This document shows positions 53,034 to 62,045 of a DNA stretch of 64,000 nt, in pieces. The position numbers were made by a program, and so were the translations under genes. Numbering within the stretch: the stretch's first letter is position 1; each line of letters starts with the position of its first letter. The DNA is from Dyella_A sp035685805. GTDB lineage: Bacteria; Pseudomonadota; Gammaproteobacteria; Xanthomonadales; Rhodanobacteraceae. The stretch is from contig NZ_DASSAB010000030.1 in the NCBI RefSeq assembly GCF_035685805.1, positions 124,001-188,000 of the forward strand, in the 5' to 3' direction. The notes beneath the pieces were generated by a model. It had not been told where the DNA came from. It saw nothing but the letters and a program-made list of their open reading frames with translations, and ran no database searches.

Positions 53034-54122
53034 TCAGCCGGACAACCGCGCGCCGGTGTCGGCGTCGAAGAAATGCAGCTGCGCCGGCGCCGGCGCCACG
53101 TGCATCACGCTGCCCGGCGCCGGCAGGTCGCACGGCGGCATGCGCGCCACCAGCGGCGTGTCGCCCATGCGCAGGTTGACGAACACCTCGTTGCCGACCG
53201 GCTCGACCACTTCCAGCTGCGCCGCCATCGATGCGGGGGTGGCGGCCGCCACCGGATGCAGGTCCTCCGGGCGCACGCCCAGTGTCACCGTGCGTCCGTG
53301 CCACGCCTGCGGCAGTGCGAGGGCCGGCAGCGCCAGGCTGCCGTGGGGGCCGTGCAGCGCGGTGCCGGTGTGATCCATGTGCAGCGTGCCGGGCAGGAAA
53401 TTCATCGCCGGGCTGCCGAGGAAACCGGCGACGAACCGGTTGGCGGGCCGGCGGTAGAGGTTCATCGGCGTATCGATCTGCTGGATCACGCCGCGGTCGA
53501 GCACCACGATGCGCTGACCCAGCGTCATCGCCTCGATCTGGTCGTGGGTGACGTAGATCATGCTGGCGCCGAGCCGGCGATGCAGGCGGGCGATCTCCAC
53601 CCGCGTGGACAGCCGCAGCCTCGCATCGAGATTGGACAGCGGCTCGTCGAGCAGGAAAAGCTTCGGATCGCGCACCATCGCACGGCCCAGCGCCACGCGC
53701 TGCTGTTGCCCACCAGACATCGCACCGGGCCGCGCCGCCAGCAGCGGCTCCAGCTCCAGCACCTGCGCCACCTCGCGCACCCGCTGCGCCACTGCCTCGC
53801 GCGGGTGGCCGCGCAGGCGCAGCCCGAAGCCGAGGTTTTCCGCCACCGTCATGTGCGGATACAGCGCGTAGTTCTGGAACACCATGGCGATGTCCCGGTC
53901 TTTCGGCGGCAGCGCATTGACCACGCGCCCGTCGATGCGCAGCGTGCCGCTGCTGATCGACTCCAGCCCGGCGATCATCCGCAGCAATGTGGTCTTGCCG
54001 CAGCCGGAGGGCCCTACCAGCACCAGCAGCTCGCCATCGGCAGTCTCGAAGCTGGCGTCGGCCACCGCGACGTGCCCGTTCGGATAGACCTTGCGCAGCG
54101 CCTCCAGTCGAACCACCGCCAT
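53034..54122 (-). CDS. Sugar ABC transporter ATPase (UgpC/MsmK/MalK type)
   Basis: The 362-residue protein has the ABC ATPase domain (Walker A GPSGCGKTT, signature AMSGGQQQRVALGRAM, Walker B FLLDEPLSNLD, switch THDQIEAMTLGQR) and the C-terminal OB-fold regulatory domain of the CUT1 sugar importers (about 240-362, GVRPEDLHPV). ATG 54122 (MAVVRLE) has GGAG six bases upstream and fits the family, so a longer reading from 54158 is not used. No permease or binding protein gene lies near, so it may serve several importers, as MsmX-type ATPases do. It is divergent from the beta-glucosidase gene, with a LacI-type operator between. Confidence 0.93.
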   Translation of the reverse strand: MAVVRLEALRKVYPNGHVAVADASFETADGELLVLVGPSGCGKTTLLRMIAGLESISSGTLRIDGRVVNALPPKDRDIAMVFQNYALYPHMTVAENLGFGLRLRGHPREAVAQRVREVAQVLELEPLLAARPGAMSGGQQQRVALGRAMVRDPKLFLLDEPLSNLDARLRLSTRVEIARLHRRLGASMIYVTHDQIEAMTLGQRIVVLDRGVIQQIDTPMNLYRRPANRFVAGFLGSPAMNFLPGTLHMDHTGTALHGPHGSLALPALALPQAWHGRTVTLGVRPEDLHPVAAATPASMAAQLEVVEPVGNEVFVNLRMGDTPLVARMPPCDLPAPGSVMHVAPAPAQLHFFDADTGARLSG

Positions 54123-54199
54123 CGAGATCTCCGCATCGGGCCGCCCGGGCACCATCATGGACGATGGTGCATCGCGTGGAAGCGTTCGGCTATTCTCGC

Positions 54200-54217
54200 G
54201 ATGTAATCGTTTACATC
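54200..54217. promoter_or_regulatory. LacI-family operator candidate between ugpC-type and beta-glucosidase genes
   Basis: GATGTAATCGTTTACATC has seven-base arms (GATGTAA/TTACATC) around TCGT, giving the TGTAANCGNTTACA pattern of LacI-family sugar regulators. It lies 78 bases before the ATPase start and 32 bases before the GH1 start, so one repressor could govern both directions. The cognate regulator gene is not in the window. Confidence 0.7.
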
Positions 54218-54248
54218 AAGCCGCATCGCGGCATCCGGGAATCCAGCG

Positions 54249-55601
54249 ATGACAGGACGCTTTCTCTTCCCCGCGGATTTCGTCTGGGGCGCCGCCACCT
54301 CGGCCTACCAGATCGAGGGCTCGCCGCTGGCCGATGGCGCCGGCCCGAGCATCTGGCAACGCTTCGCGCACACCCCGGGGATGATGGCCAACGGCGACCA
54401 CGGCGACATTGCCTGCGACCACTACCACCGCTACCGCGACGACGTGGCGCTGATGAAGGCACTGGGCCTGAAGAGCTATCGCTTCAGCATCAACTGGGCG
54501 CGCGTGCTTCCCGAGGGCACCGGGCGGATCAACGCGGCGGGCCTGGATTTCTACTCGCGGCTGGTCGACACGCTGCTGGAGGCAGGCATCTCGCCCAACG
54601 CCACGCTGTTCCACTGGGATCTCCCCGCCGCGCTGGACGACCGCGGCGGCTGGCTCAACCGCGACAGCGCCGACTGGTTCGCCGACTACGCGCAGGTGAT
54701 GTTCCGCGCGCTGGACGACCGTGTCCCACGCTGGACCACGCTCAACGAGCCATGGGTGGTGACCGATGGCGGCTATCTGCACGGCACGCTCGCACCCGGC
54801 CACCGCAATCTGTACGAGGCGCCGATCGCCGCGCACAACCTGATGCGCGCCAGCGGCGCCGGCATCCAGGCCTATCGCGCGACGGGCCGGCATGAGATCG
54901 GCGTGGTCTTCAACATCGAGCCGAAATATCCGGCCAGCGAGAGCGAGGCCGATCGTGCCGCCGCTGCCCGCGCCGACGCCTACATGAACCTGCAGTTCGC
55001 CGATCCGGCGCTGCGCGGCAGCTATCCCCCGCAGCTGGCGGAATGCTTCGGCGCGGCCTGGCCGGAGATCCCCGCCGGAGATTTCGCGCTGACACGCCAG
55101 AAGGTCGATTTCGTCGGCATCAACTACTACACGCGGGCGGTGGTGAAAGACGATCCGGCACAGCAGCCGCTGCGGGCCGCGGCGGTGCGTCAGCCCCACC
55201 GCACGCATACCGAGACCGGCTGGGAAGTGTTCGAGCAGGGCCTGGTCGACACGCTCATGGCGTTCCGCGAGCGCTACGGCGACATCCCGCTGTACATCAC
55301 CGAGAACGGCTCGGCGTTCTACGACCCGCCGACGGTGGAGGGTGCGGTGCTGGAGGATCCGCTGCGGGTGGACTACCTGCGCCGCCACCTGCGCGCGCTG
55401 CACACGGCGATGGCCGCCGGCGCCAACGTGAAGGGCTATTACGCCTGGTCGCTGATGGACAACCTGGAGTGGTCGCTCGGCTTCGCCAAGCGCTTCGGCC
55501 TGTACCACGTGGATTTCGCCACGCTGGCGCGCACACCGAAGGCCAGCGCCCATTTCTACGCCCGCGTGATCGCCAGCCGCGGCGCAGTGCTCGATGCCTG
55601 A
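54249..55601 (+). CDS. GH1 beta-glucosidase
   Basis: The 450-residue family 1 glycoside hydrolase has full family length. The catalytic acid/base is Glu167 in TLNEPW and the nucleophile Glu352 in YITENGSAF. The N-terminal FPADFVWGAATSAYQIEG and the C-terminal GYYAWSLMDNLEWSLGF, which contacts the glucose ring, are intact. No signal peptide is seen, so it cleaves short beta-glucosides such as cellobiose after import. Glucokinase follows in the same direction, giving a path from disaccharide to glucose-6-phosphate. A LacI-type operator lies just upstream. The ATG has no strong ribosome binding site in view. Confidence 0.95.
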   Translation: MTGRFLFPADFVWGAATSAYQIEGSPLADGAGPSIWQRFAHTPGMMANGDHGDIACDHYHRYRDDVALMKALGLKSYRFSINWARVLPEGTGRINAAGLDFYSRLVDTLLEAGISPNATLFHWDLPAALDDRGGWLNRDSADWFADYAQVMFRALDDRVPRWTTLNEPWVVTDGGYLHGTLAPGHRNLYEAPIAAHNLMRASGAGIQAYRATGRHEIGVVFNIEPKYPASESEADRAAAARADAYMNLQFADPALRGSYPPQLAECFGAAWPEIPAGDFALTRQKVDFVGINYYTRAVVKDDPAQQPLRAAAVRQPHRTHTETGWEVFEQGLVDTLMAFRERYGDIPLYITENGSAFYDPPTVEGAVLEDPLRVDYLRRHLRALHTAMAAGANVKGYYAWSLMDNLEWSLGFAKRFGLYHVDFATLARTPKASAHFYARVIASRGAVLDA

Positions 55602-55672
55602 GCGAGCGCCTACTGGACGTGCGCGCGGGTGCGGTGCACCCTTACCTATTCGCTTGTGTTGAAGGCTCTCGC

Positions 55673-56692
55673 ATGTCGGCTGACGCCAACGCTACCGTTC
55701 CCACCCTGCTGGTCGACCTTGGCGGCACCAATGTGCGCTTCGGGGTGGCCGATCCGTCGCGACGCGATCCGCTGCTGGCCGACAGCGTGCGCCGCTACCG
55801 GGTCGCCGAGCACGAGTCGCTGGTATCGACGGCGCGTCAGTACCTGGCCGACACCGGGCTGAGCGTGAAGCGCGCCATCGTGGCGGCCGCCGGGCGGATC
55901 GAAGACGGCGAGACGGTCAAGGTGACCAACAATCCGTGGGCGATCTCGGCCCGCCAGACCGCCGCCGCGCTGAATCTGGACCGGGTCCACCTGGTCAACG
56001 ATTTCGCCGCGCAAAGCATGGCCGTGACCCTGCTCAAGGGCAACGACCTGGTCGACGTCGGCACGCTGCCGCGGCCGGTGATCGGGGCCGAAGAAGAGCA
56101 GACCTTTGCCGTGGTCGGGCCGGGCACGGGCCTGGGCGTGGGCGGCCTGCTGGTGCGCGACGGCCATTGCAGCGTGCTGCAGACCGAAGGCGGCCATGCC
56201 GGCTTCGCCGCGCATTCGCCGGAGGACATCGCGATCCTCAACTACCTCAACCAGAAGTACGGCCGCGTCTCCAACGAGCGGCTGATCTGCGGCAAGGGGC
56301 TGGTGAATCTCTACGACGCGATCTGCCACATGGTCGGCGCCAAGGCGGACGACCTGCAGCCGGAAGACATCACCGCCCGCGCCAAGGACGACAGCTGCCC
56401 GCTGTGCACCCGCACGGTGGAGACGTTCGCCGGCATCTTCGGCAGCGTTTCCGGCGACCTGGTGCTCACCCTGGGCGCATGGAACGGCGTGTACCTCACC
56501 GGCGGGCTGATCCCGATCCTGCTGCCGTGGCTGGAACGCGGGCGTTTCCGCGAGCGCTTCGAGGCCAAGGGCCGCTTCCGCGACATCATGGAGAAGGTCC
56601 CGACCCAGGCGATCATGAACCCGGAGCCGGGCCTGCTCGGTGCCGCCGCGCTGGCGGTGATGGAGTCCGGTCGACCGCTGCTGGGGCGCTGA
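55673..56692 (+). CDS. glk: Glucokinase
   Basis: The 339-residue protein fits the proteobacterial glucokinase (Glk) family, which phosphorylates glucose with ATP. Visible are the phosphate-1 motif LLVDLGGTNVRFGVAD, the LVNDFAAQSMAV stretch with the catalytic Asp, the GPGTGLGVGGLL loop and QTEGGHAGFAAHSPED. The Zn-like Cys cluster of ROK kinases is absent, and the end GLLGAAALAVM is typical. ATG 55673 has GAAGG seven bases upstream. It follows beta-glucosidase by 71 bases and probably shares its transcript. Confidence 0.95.
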   Translation: MSADANATVPTLLVDLGGTNVRFGVADPSRRDPLLADSVRRYRVAEHESLVSTARQYLADTGLSVKRAIVAAAGRIEDGETVKVTNNPWAISARQTAAALNLDRVHLVNDFAAQSMAVTLLKGNDLVDVGTLPRPVIGAEEEQTFAVVGPGTGLGVGGLLVRDGHCSVLQTEGGHAGFAAHSPEDIAILNYLNQKYGRVSNERLICGKGLVNLYDAICHMVGAKADDLQPEDITARAKDDSCPLCTRTVETFAGIFGSVSGDLVLTLGAWNGVYLTGGLIPILLPWLERGRFRERFEAKGRFRDIMEKVPTQAIMNPEPGLLGAAALAVMESGRPLLGR

Positions 56693-56764
56693 GCCGCACC
56701 CGCGCCGTCGTCACGCCGGCACTGGCAGTCTGATCCGCCGACCCGACACGTCACGGAGAACCCC

Positions 56765-57448
56765 ATGCCGCGCAGCGACACCGCCTTCCTGTTCGATCTC
56801 GATGGCACCCTGGTCGACAGCGTCTACCAGCACGTGCTGGCCTGGAAGGAAGCGCTCGACGCCGAGGGCGTGGAGCTGTCGGTGTGGCGCATCCACCGCA
56901 AGATCGGCATGAGCGGGGGGCTGTTCGCCGACATGCTGCTGCGCGAGACCGCGCTGGACATCACGCCCGAGCGGCTGGAGCGCCTGCGCCGCCACCACGC
57001 CGAAGCGTTCAACCGCCAGCACGCGCAGGGCTCGGTGAAGCCGCTGCCGGGCGCCCGCGAGTTGCTGGCGTACCTCACCGAGCAGCAGATTCCCTGGGCG
57101 ATCGCCACCAGCGGGCGGATCGAGACGGCCGCACCCAACCTCGAGGCGCTGGGCGTGGACCCCTCTCGGGTCCCGGTGATCACCCGCGACCAGGTGCGCC
57201 ACGCCAAGCCCGATCCGGATCTGTTCCTCACGGCGGCGGCGCGGCTGGACTTCGACATTCGCCACGCCCTGGTGGTCGGCGACAGCGTGTGGGACATGCT
57301 CGCCGCCCAGCGCGCCCGCGCCATCGGCATCGGCCTGCTCGCCGGCGGCTACGGCCGCGAGGAACTGCAGCAGGCCGGGGCGCTGCGTGTTTACGACGAT
57401 CCCGCCGACCTGCTCAAGCATGTCGACGAGGTGGCCGCGCGCGACTGA
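56765..57448 (+). CDS. HAD-superfamily phosphatase (phosphoglycolate phosphatase/beta-PGM-like)
   Basis: The 227-residue protein has the HAD core: motif I FLFDLDGTLVDS with nucleophile Asp11, motif II Thr/Ser in WAIATSGR, motif III Lys in HAKPDPDLF and motif IV GDSVWDM. The helical cap (about 18-90) is of subclass I. It resembles phosphoglycolate phosphatases and beta-phosphoglucomutases. The downstream position to beta-glucosidase and glucokinase would suit a sugar phosphatase or mutase, but the residues needed to choose are not clear by eye. It ends in an acidic helix. Confidence 0.88.
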   Translation: MPRSDTAFLFDLDGTLVDSVYQHVLAWKEALDAEGVELSVWRIHRKIGMSGGLFADMLLRETALDITPERLERLRRHHAEAFNRQHAQGSVKPLPGARELLAYLTEQQIPWAIATSGRIETAAPNLEALGVDPSRVPVITRDQVRHAKPDPDLFLTAAARLDFDIRHALVVGDSVWDMLAAQRARAIGIGLLAGGYGREELQQAGALRVYDDPADLLKHVDEVAARD

Positions 57449-57548
57449 GCGACCCGCTTACGAACGGCTTTTTCGCGCCGTGCTGACGCGTGCTGAACGC
57501 CCGACCGGTAGCCTCGAAGGTCCGCGTTCGCCGCTTCCGGAGCATCCG

Positions 57549-57893
57549 ATGCACGTTGTCCCGCTTCGCCTCGTCACCCTTGCCGCAGCCGCGGCGCTCG
57601 CCGCCTGTTCGCCCACGCCATCTCCGCCGCCGGAGCAGCACGACGCTCCCACGCCGCGCGCGCAGGCGCGAGCCGACTCCCGCGCCGAGCTCGGCTCGCC
57701 GTCGTGGTACGCGTGGGTCGATCAGCAGCTGGGCATCGGCGTGGACCAGGGCGCGCCCGCCTACGGTTCGCCCGCATGGAATCAGGCGGTGCAGCAGCAA
57801 CTGGGACAGGAGGCGCCGCCGCTGAGCCCGGGCACGCCCTCGTGGCAGCAGGCGGTCGACGCGCTGCTGCGCACGCGCATGAGCACCCACTGA
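57549..57893 (+). CDS. Small lipoprotein with three GSPxW repeats
   Basis: The 114-residue protein has a lipoprotein signal with lipobox LAAC (Cys20), then a Pro-rich linker and three imperfect repeats: GSPSWYAWVDQQLG (49-62), GSPAWNQAVQQQLG (73-86) and GTPSWQQAVDALLR (95-108). I do not recognise the family. The conserved Trp and the spacing of 22-24 residues suggest a repeated helical unit that may bind a partner such as peptidoglycan or a membrane protein. It ends four bases before the stop of the convergent helicase gene, with no terminator between. It lies about 100 bases after the HAD gene. Confidence 0.7.
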   Translation: MHVVPLRLVTLAAAAALAACSPTPSPPPEQHDAPTPRAQARADSRAELGSPSWYAWVDQQLGIGVDQGAPAYGSPAWNQAVQQQLGQEAPPLSPGTPSWQQAVDALLRTRMSTH

Positions 57894-57897
57894 GCGC

Positions 57898-60800
57898 TCA
57901 ACCAGGGGCCAGCAGCGCGTCCAGATCGCCCTGGTCGAAGCTCAGCCGCTCGCGTGTGCCGCCGCCCTCTAGCACCGCATCGGCCAGTTCCGCCTTGCGC
58001 AGCTTGAGCTCCTCGATGCGCTCTTCGACGGTGTTGGAGGTGATCAGGCGGAACACGAACACCGGCTTGTCCTGGCCGATGCGGTGCGCGCGATCGGAGG
58101 CCTGTGCCTCGGCGGCCGGATTCCACCACGGGTCGTAGTGGATCACCGTGTCGGCAGCAGTGAGGTTGAGCCCCACGCCACCGGCTTTCAGCGAAAGCAG
58201 GAACAGCGGCACCTCGCCGTCCTGGAACTGCCGTACCGGCTCGGCCCGATCGCGCGTCTCGCCGGTGAGCGTGACGTAGGAAATGCGCCGGCGGTCGAGC
58301 TCGTTGGCGATCAGCTTGAGCATCTCGGTGAACTGCGAGAACAGCAGCACCTTGCGCCCTTCGGCGAGCAGCGCCGGCAGCATGTCCATCAGCAGCTCGA
58401 ACTTGGCCGAATCACGCACGCCCCGCGCAGCTTCGAGCTTGACCAGCCGCGGATCGCAGCAGACCTGGCGCAATTTCAGCAGCGCATCGAGCACCACGAT
58501 GCCCGAGTGCGCGATGCCGCGCTGGGCGATCACCTGGCGCAGCTCGTCGGCCAGCGACAGGCGCAGGCTCTCGTACAACTCGCGCTGGCGGCCATCGAGT
58601 ACCACGCGGCGGGTGATCTCGGTCTTCGGCGGCAGTTCGGAGGCGACCTGGCTCTTGGTCCGGCGCAGGATGAACGGGGCGAGGCGACGGTTGAGCCGGG
58701 CCTGGCATTCCTCGTCGCGCTGCTTCTCGATCGGGCCGCGGTAGTGGCGGCGGAACGCGCCCTCGTCGCCGAGCAGGCCCGGCACGGCGAGGTCGACCTG
58801 CGACCACAGCTCGCCCAGGTGGTTTTCCAGCGGCGTGCCGGTGAGGCAGATGCAGCGCGGCGCGCGCAGGCTGAGCACGGCGCGACGCGCCTGGGTGCGC
58901 GGGTTCTTCACCTGCTGCGCCTCGTCCAGCGCGATCAGCGCGAACGGCTGCTTGCGCAGCGTCACCACGTCGCGCGGCAGCAGTGCATAGCTGGTCAGCA
59001 CGATGTCCTGCGCGCCGAGCTGGGAGAAGTCGCCGCTGCGCTGCGGGCCGTGCAGCGCCAGCACCTTCAGCGACGGCGCGAAACGCGCACACTCCGCCTG
59101 CCAGTTCGGGATCAGGCTCGTGGGCACCACGATCAGCGCCGGCTGCGCCAGCGCGCCGCGCTCCTTCAGCGCGAGCAGATGGGTGATCAGCTGCAGCGTC
59201 TTGCCCAGCCCCATGTCGTCGGCCAGCACGCCGCCCACGCCGGCCTCGGCCAGCGCGTTCAGCCAGCGCAGGCCCTCGCGCTGGTACGGGCGCAACTCCA
59301 CCGTGAGGCCTTCGGGTACCGCGTCGCTGGCGCGGTCGGCGGCGTCGCGCAGCCGGGCCGTGAAACCGCGCAATTGCTCCGGTGCCTGCAGCTCGCCACC
59401 GCTGGGCAAGGCGTCGGCCAGCTCTTCCAGCCGGCCCGCCTGCACCCGTGGCAGGTGCAGCTGTTTTCTGGGCTTCTCCAGGTACTCGGCCAGCGGCGCC
59501 AGCAGGCCGCGCAGCTCCTTGAGTTTGACCGGCACCCGACGGCGGTCGTCCACCGGCGCATACCACACGGCATCGTCGGGCTCGTTCGGCGCCGGGCTCA
59601 GGTTGAGCTGGTGCTCGGCCAGCGCCTGTGCCACGGCCGGCAACAGATTGTGCCGCCTGCCTTCGACCTCGATGCCGATTTCCAGGTCGAACGCGTGGTC
59701 GTCGGCGTCCTCGGTGGCGTTGCCGTACCAGCGCACCGGGCCTTCCAGCACCTCGAACGGAAAACTCGGCGCGTACTCCACCACGTAGCCTTCGGTCTCC
59801 AGCCGCGCGCGCAGCGCCAGCCAGCGCGCCGGCGTGTTGACCTCCAGTGCGCCGGCATAGCCCTTGCCCGGGAACAGCCAGGCGTCCTCGGGCAGGGTGT
59901 CGGCAAGGTCCCAGGGCAGGCCTTCGGTGTCGACGCCGGGCGTGAGGCCGGCGCGCTCGAGCTGCTCCATCGCGGAGAGCTCATCGGCACGGCGGCGCAC
60001 GATTTCCACCAACTGGCCATTGCGCACGCGGCGCACCAGCGGCTCGCCACCGCGACCGGGGAGGCGCTCGCCGGCGTAGTCGAAGGCCAGCCGCGCGTAG
60101 GCCAACGGCGGCGTGCCGGCGGCGAGGCGGGCATGACGGGTCAGCGCGTGCAGCGTCAGCACCGGCTTGGGTGCCAGATCCTCGCGGCGCAGATCCTCGA
60201 ACACCTGCGGCAGTGGCACGCGCTGCGCCAGCCGGCTGCGCGGCAGCGCGCTGCGCAGGCGATGGCTGTCGTCGTGCTTGAGTGCCGGCAGGTCGAGCCA
60301 GCCGGTCTCTTCGGCCGGCGCTTCCAGGTGACCCAGCTCGGCGCGCTCGGCGTCGAGATACCAGAGCCCGTCCACGCGCAGCAGGCGCTGCCCATTCGGC
60401 AACGTGGGCAGCAGTCGCTGGCTGCCGTCCGGCTCCAGCTGCCAGTGCCAGTTGAGCTGATGGGACTTGCCGCGCGAGAGCCGCAGCCCGCCCAGGCCAC
60501 CGAGAAAGCACGGTGCGGTATCGAGCACTTCGGCCAGCAGCGCGTCGCCGACGTGGCCGCTCAGGCGCGCATAGCTGCGGCCCTTGCGCAGGCTTTGCGG
60601 CAATCCCAGCACGGTGGCGGCGAGCCGCTGCTCGTGCGGCTCCAGCGGCGCGTTCACCAGGTGCCGGCTGTCCAGCGGCGCGGGCCGCGCGAAGCGCCCG
60701 TGCTCCACCACGGCGAGCACGACCGGGGCGAGGTCCAGCCGACCACCCGGGCTGCCCTCTTCGTGGATGACCTCGAGGAAGAACCCCAGCACGCCGTGCT

Positions 60801-60927
60801 CGTGCGCGGCGGCAGGTACCAGGGGATCGAGCACGCGACGCCAGACCGCCGGCAGCGCGGGCGAGGTGCCGGCCCGCGAGGGGGAGGTGTCGCCTGGCTG
60901 CTTGTCGTCCGGTTGCTGCATCGGCAT
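57898..60927 (-). CDS. SNF2-family DNA helicase/translocase
   Basis: The 1009-residue protein has a long N-terminal region (about 1-540) of unknown fold, probably helical, then a SNF2-type helicase. Visible are motif I ADDMGLGKTLQ, motif Ia PTSLIPNWQ, motif II ALDEAQQVKN (DEAQ instead of DEAH), motif III LTGTPLENHLGELWSQ, motif V SLKAGGVGLNLTAAD and motif VI RAHRIGQDKPV. Such proteins translocate on double-stranded DNA to remodel protein-DNA complexes. An N-terminal SWIM zinc finger, common in relatives, was not seen. The start may be ATG 60927 or the in-frame ATG at 60921. Confidence 0.92.
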   Translation of the reverse strand: MPMQQPDDKQPGDTSPSRAGTSPALPAVWRRVLDPLVPAAAHEHGVLGFFLEVIHEEGSPGGRLDLAPVVLAVVEHGRFARPAPLDSRHLVNAPLEPHEQRLAATVLGLPQSLRKGRSYARLSGHVGDALLAEVLDTAPCFLGGLGGLRLSRGKSHQLNWHWQLEPDGSQRLLPTLPNGQRLLRVDGLWYLDAERAELGHLEAPAEETGWLDLPALKHDDSHRLRSALPRSRLAQRVPLPQVFEDLRREDLAPKPVLTLHALTRHARLAAGTPPLAYARLAFDYAGERLPGRGGEPLVRRVRNGQLVEIVRRRADELSAMEQLERAGLTPGVDTEGLPWDLADTLPEDAWLFPGKGYAGALEVNTPARWLALRARLETEGYVVEYAPSFPFEVLEGPVRWYGNATEDADDHAFDLEIGIEVEGRRHNLLPAVAQALAEHQLNLSPAPNEPDDAVWYAPVDDRRRVPVKLKELRGLLAPLAEYLEKPRKQLHLPRVQAGRLEELADALPSGGELQAPEQLRGFTARLRDAADRASDAVPEGLTVELRPYQREGLRWLNALAEAGVGGVLADDMGLGKTLQLITHLLALKERGALAQPALIVVPTSLIPNWQAECARFAPSLKVLALHGPQRSGDFSQLGAQDIVLTSYALLPRDVVTLRKQPFALIALDEAQQVKNPRTQARRAVLSLRAPRCICLTGTPLENHLGELWSQVDLAVPGLLGDEGAFRRHYRGPIEKQRDEECQARLNRRLAPFILRRTKSQVASELPPKTEITRRVVLDGRQRELYESLRLSLADELRQVIAQRGIAHSGIVVLDALLKLRQVCCDPRLVKLEAARGVRDSAKFELLMDMLPALLAEGRKVLLFSQFTEMLKLIANELDRRRISYVTLTGETRDRAEPVRQFQDGEVPLFLLSLKAGGVGLNLTAADTVIHYDPWWNPAAEAQASDRAHRIGQDKPVFVFRLITSNTVEERIEELKLRKAELADAVLEGGGTRERLSFDQGDLDALLAPG

Positions 60928-61012
60928 GCGATCCGCTGGGCGATCAAAACCCTGAGCTTAGCAAGCCGTGCCCTCGCGTGCGCAGGCGCGATCGACGCCC
61001 GCGCGGCCGCAG

Positions 61013-62038
61013 TCAGGCGGAAGGAAACAGGCCCTGCGGATATTCCGGCTTCTGCTCGCGCGCCATCAGTGCACGCAGCCCTTCCACCGGCGTGACTTCG
61101 CCGTGCAGCACGGCACGCACGCCGCTGGCAATCGGCAGGTCCAGGCCGTGCTTTTGCGCCAGCCGGGCGACTTCATCGGCGGTCAGCACGCTTTCCACCA
61201 CCTGGCCGATCTGGCGCACCGCCTCGTCCAGCGCCACGCCCTTGCCCAGCGCCAGGCCGAGCCGGCGATTGCGCGAGAGGTCGCCGGTGCAGGTAAGCAC
61301 CAGGTCGCCCAGGCCGGACAGGCCCATCAGGGTCTCCGGCTTGGCGCCCAGCGCCATGCCCAGCCGCAGCATTTCGTTCATGCCGCGGGTGATCAGGCCG
61401 GCACGGGCGTTGAGGCCCAGCTGCATGCCGTCGGCGACACCGGTGGCGACCGCCAGCACGTTCTTCATCGCGCCACCGAGCTCTGCTCCGAGCACGTCGC
61501 TGCCGGAGTAGGCGCGCAGGTTCGGCGCGTGCAGCAGCCCCGCCAGTTCCTTGGCGAAGGCCTGATCGTCCGAATGCACGGTCACCGCGCTGGGCAATCC
61601 GGCGGCCACTTCCTTGGCAAAGGACGGTCCGGTGACCACCGCGGCCGGCCGGCCGGGCAGCTTTTCGGCCACCAGTTCATGCAGGAAGCGACCGGTACCC
61701 GGCTCGAATCCCTTGCTCGCCCAGGCAATGGCCGCGTCGGGCTCGAGCAGCGGAGCGATCTCGTCCAGCATCGCCGCGAAGGCGTGGCTGGGCACCACGA
61801 TCAGCACCACGGCGACACCGCGCAGGGCTTCGCGCAGGTCGCTCTCGTAGCGCAGCGACGACGGAAGCTCGAGATCGGGCAGGTAGCGCTGGTTGCGATG
61901 GCTTTGCGCCATCGCCGCCAGCGCCTGCGCGTCGCGTCCCCACAGCCGGGTGGGAACGCCGTTGCGCGCGGTGAGCGCCGCCAGTGCCGTGCCCCAGGAG
62001 CCGGCACCAAGTACCGCCAGGGTCGGTCGCGTGCTCAT
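61013..62038 (-). CDS. gpsA: NAD(P)-dependent glycerol-3-phosphate dehydrogenase
   Basis: The 341-residue enzyme makes sn-glycerol-3-phosphate for phospholipid synthesis. The Rossmann GxGxxG reads AVLGAGSWGTALA, and ASKGFEPGT and GPSFAKEVAAGLPSA form the substrate cleft. The active-site Lys appears in GAMKNVLAVATGVADGM, and RGMNEMLRLG and TCTGDLSRNRRLG complete the family pattern. It starts seven bases after the secB stop, the typical secB-gpsA pairing of proteobacteria, so the two are co-transcribed. Confidence 0.97.
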   Translation of the reverse strand: MSTRPTLAVLGAGSWGTALAALTARNGVPTRLWGRDAQALAAMAQSHRNQRYLPDLELPSSLRYESDLREALRGVAVVLIVVPSHAFAAMLDEIAPLLEPDAAIAWASKGFEPGTGRFLHELVAEKLPGRPAAVVTGPSFAKEVAAGLPSAVTVHSDDQAFAKELAGLLHAPNLRAYSGSDVLGAELGGAMKNVLAVATGVADGMQLGLNARAGLITRGMNEMLRLGMALGAKPETLMGLSGLGDLVLTCTGDLSRNRRLGLALGKGVALDEAVRQIGQVVESVLTADEVARLAQKHGLDLPIASGVRAVLHGEVTPVEGLRALMAREQKPEYPQGLFPSA

Positions 62039-62045
62039 GGATGGA

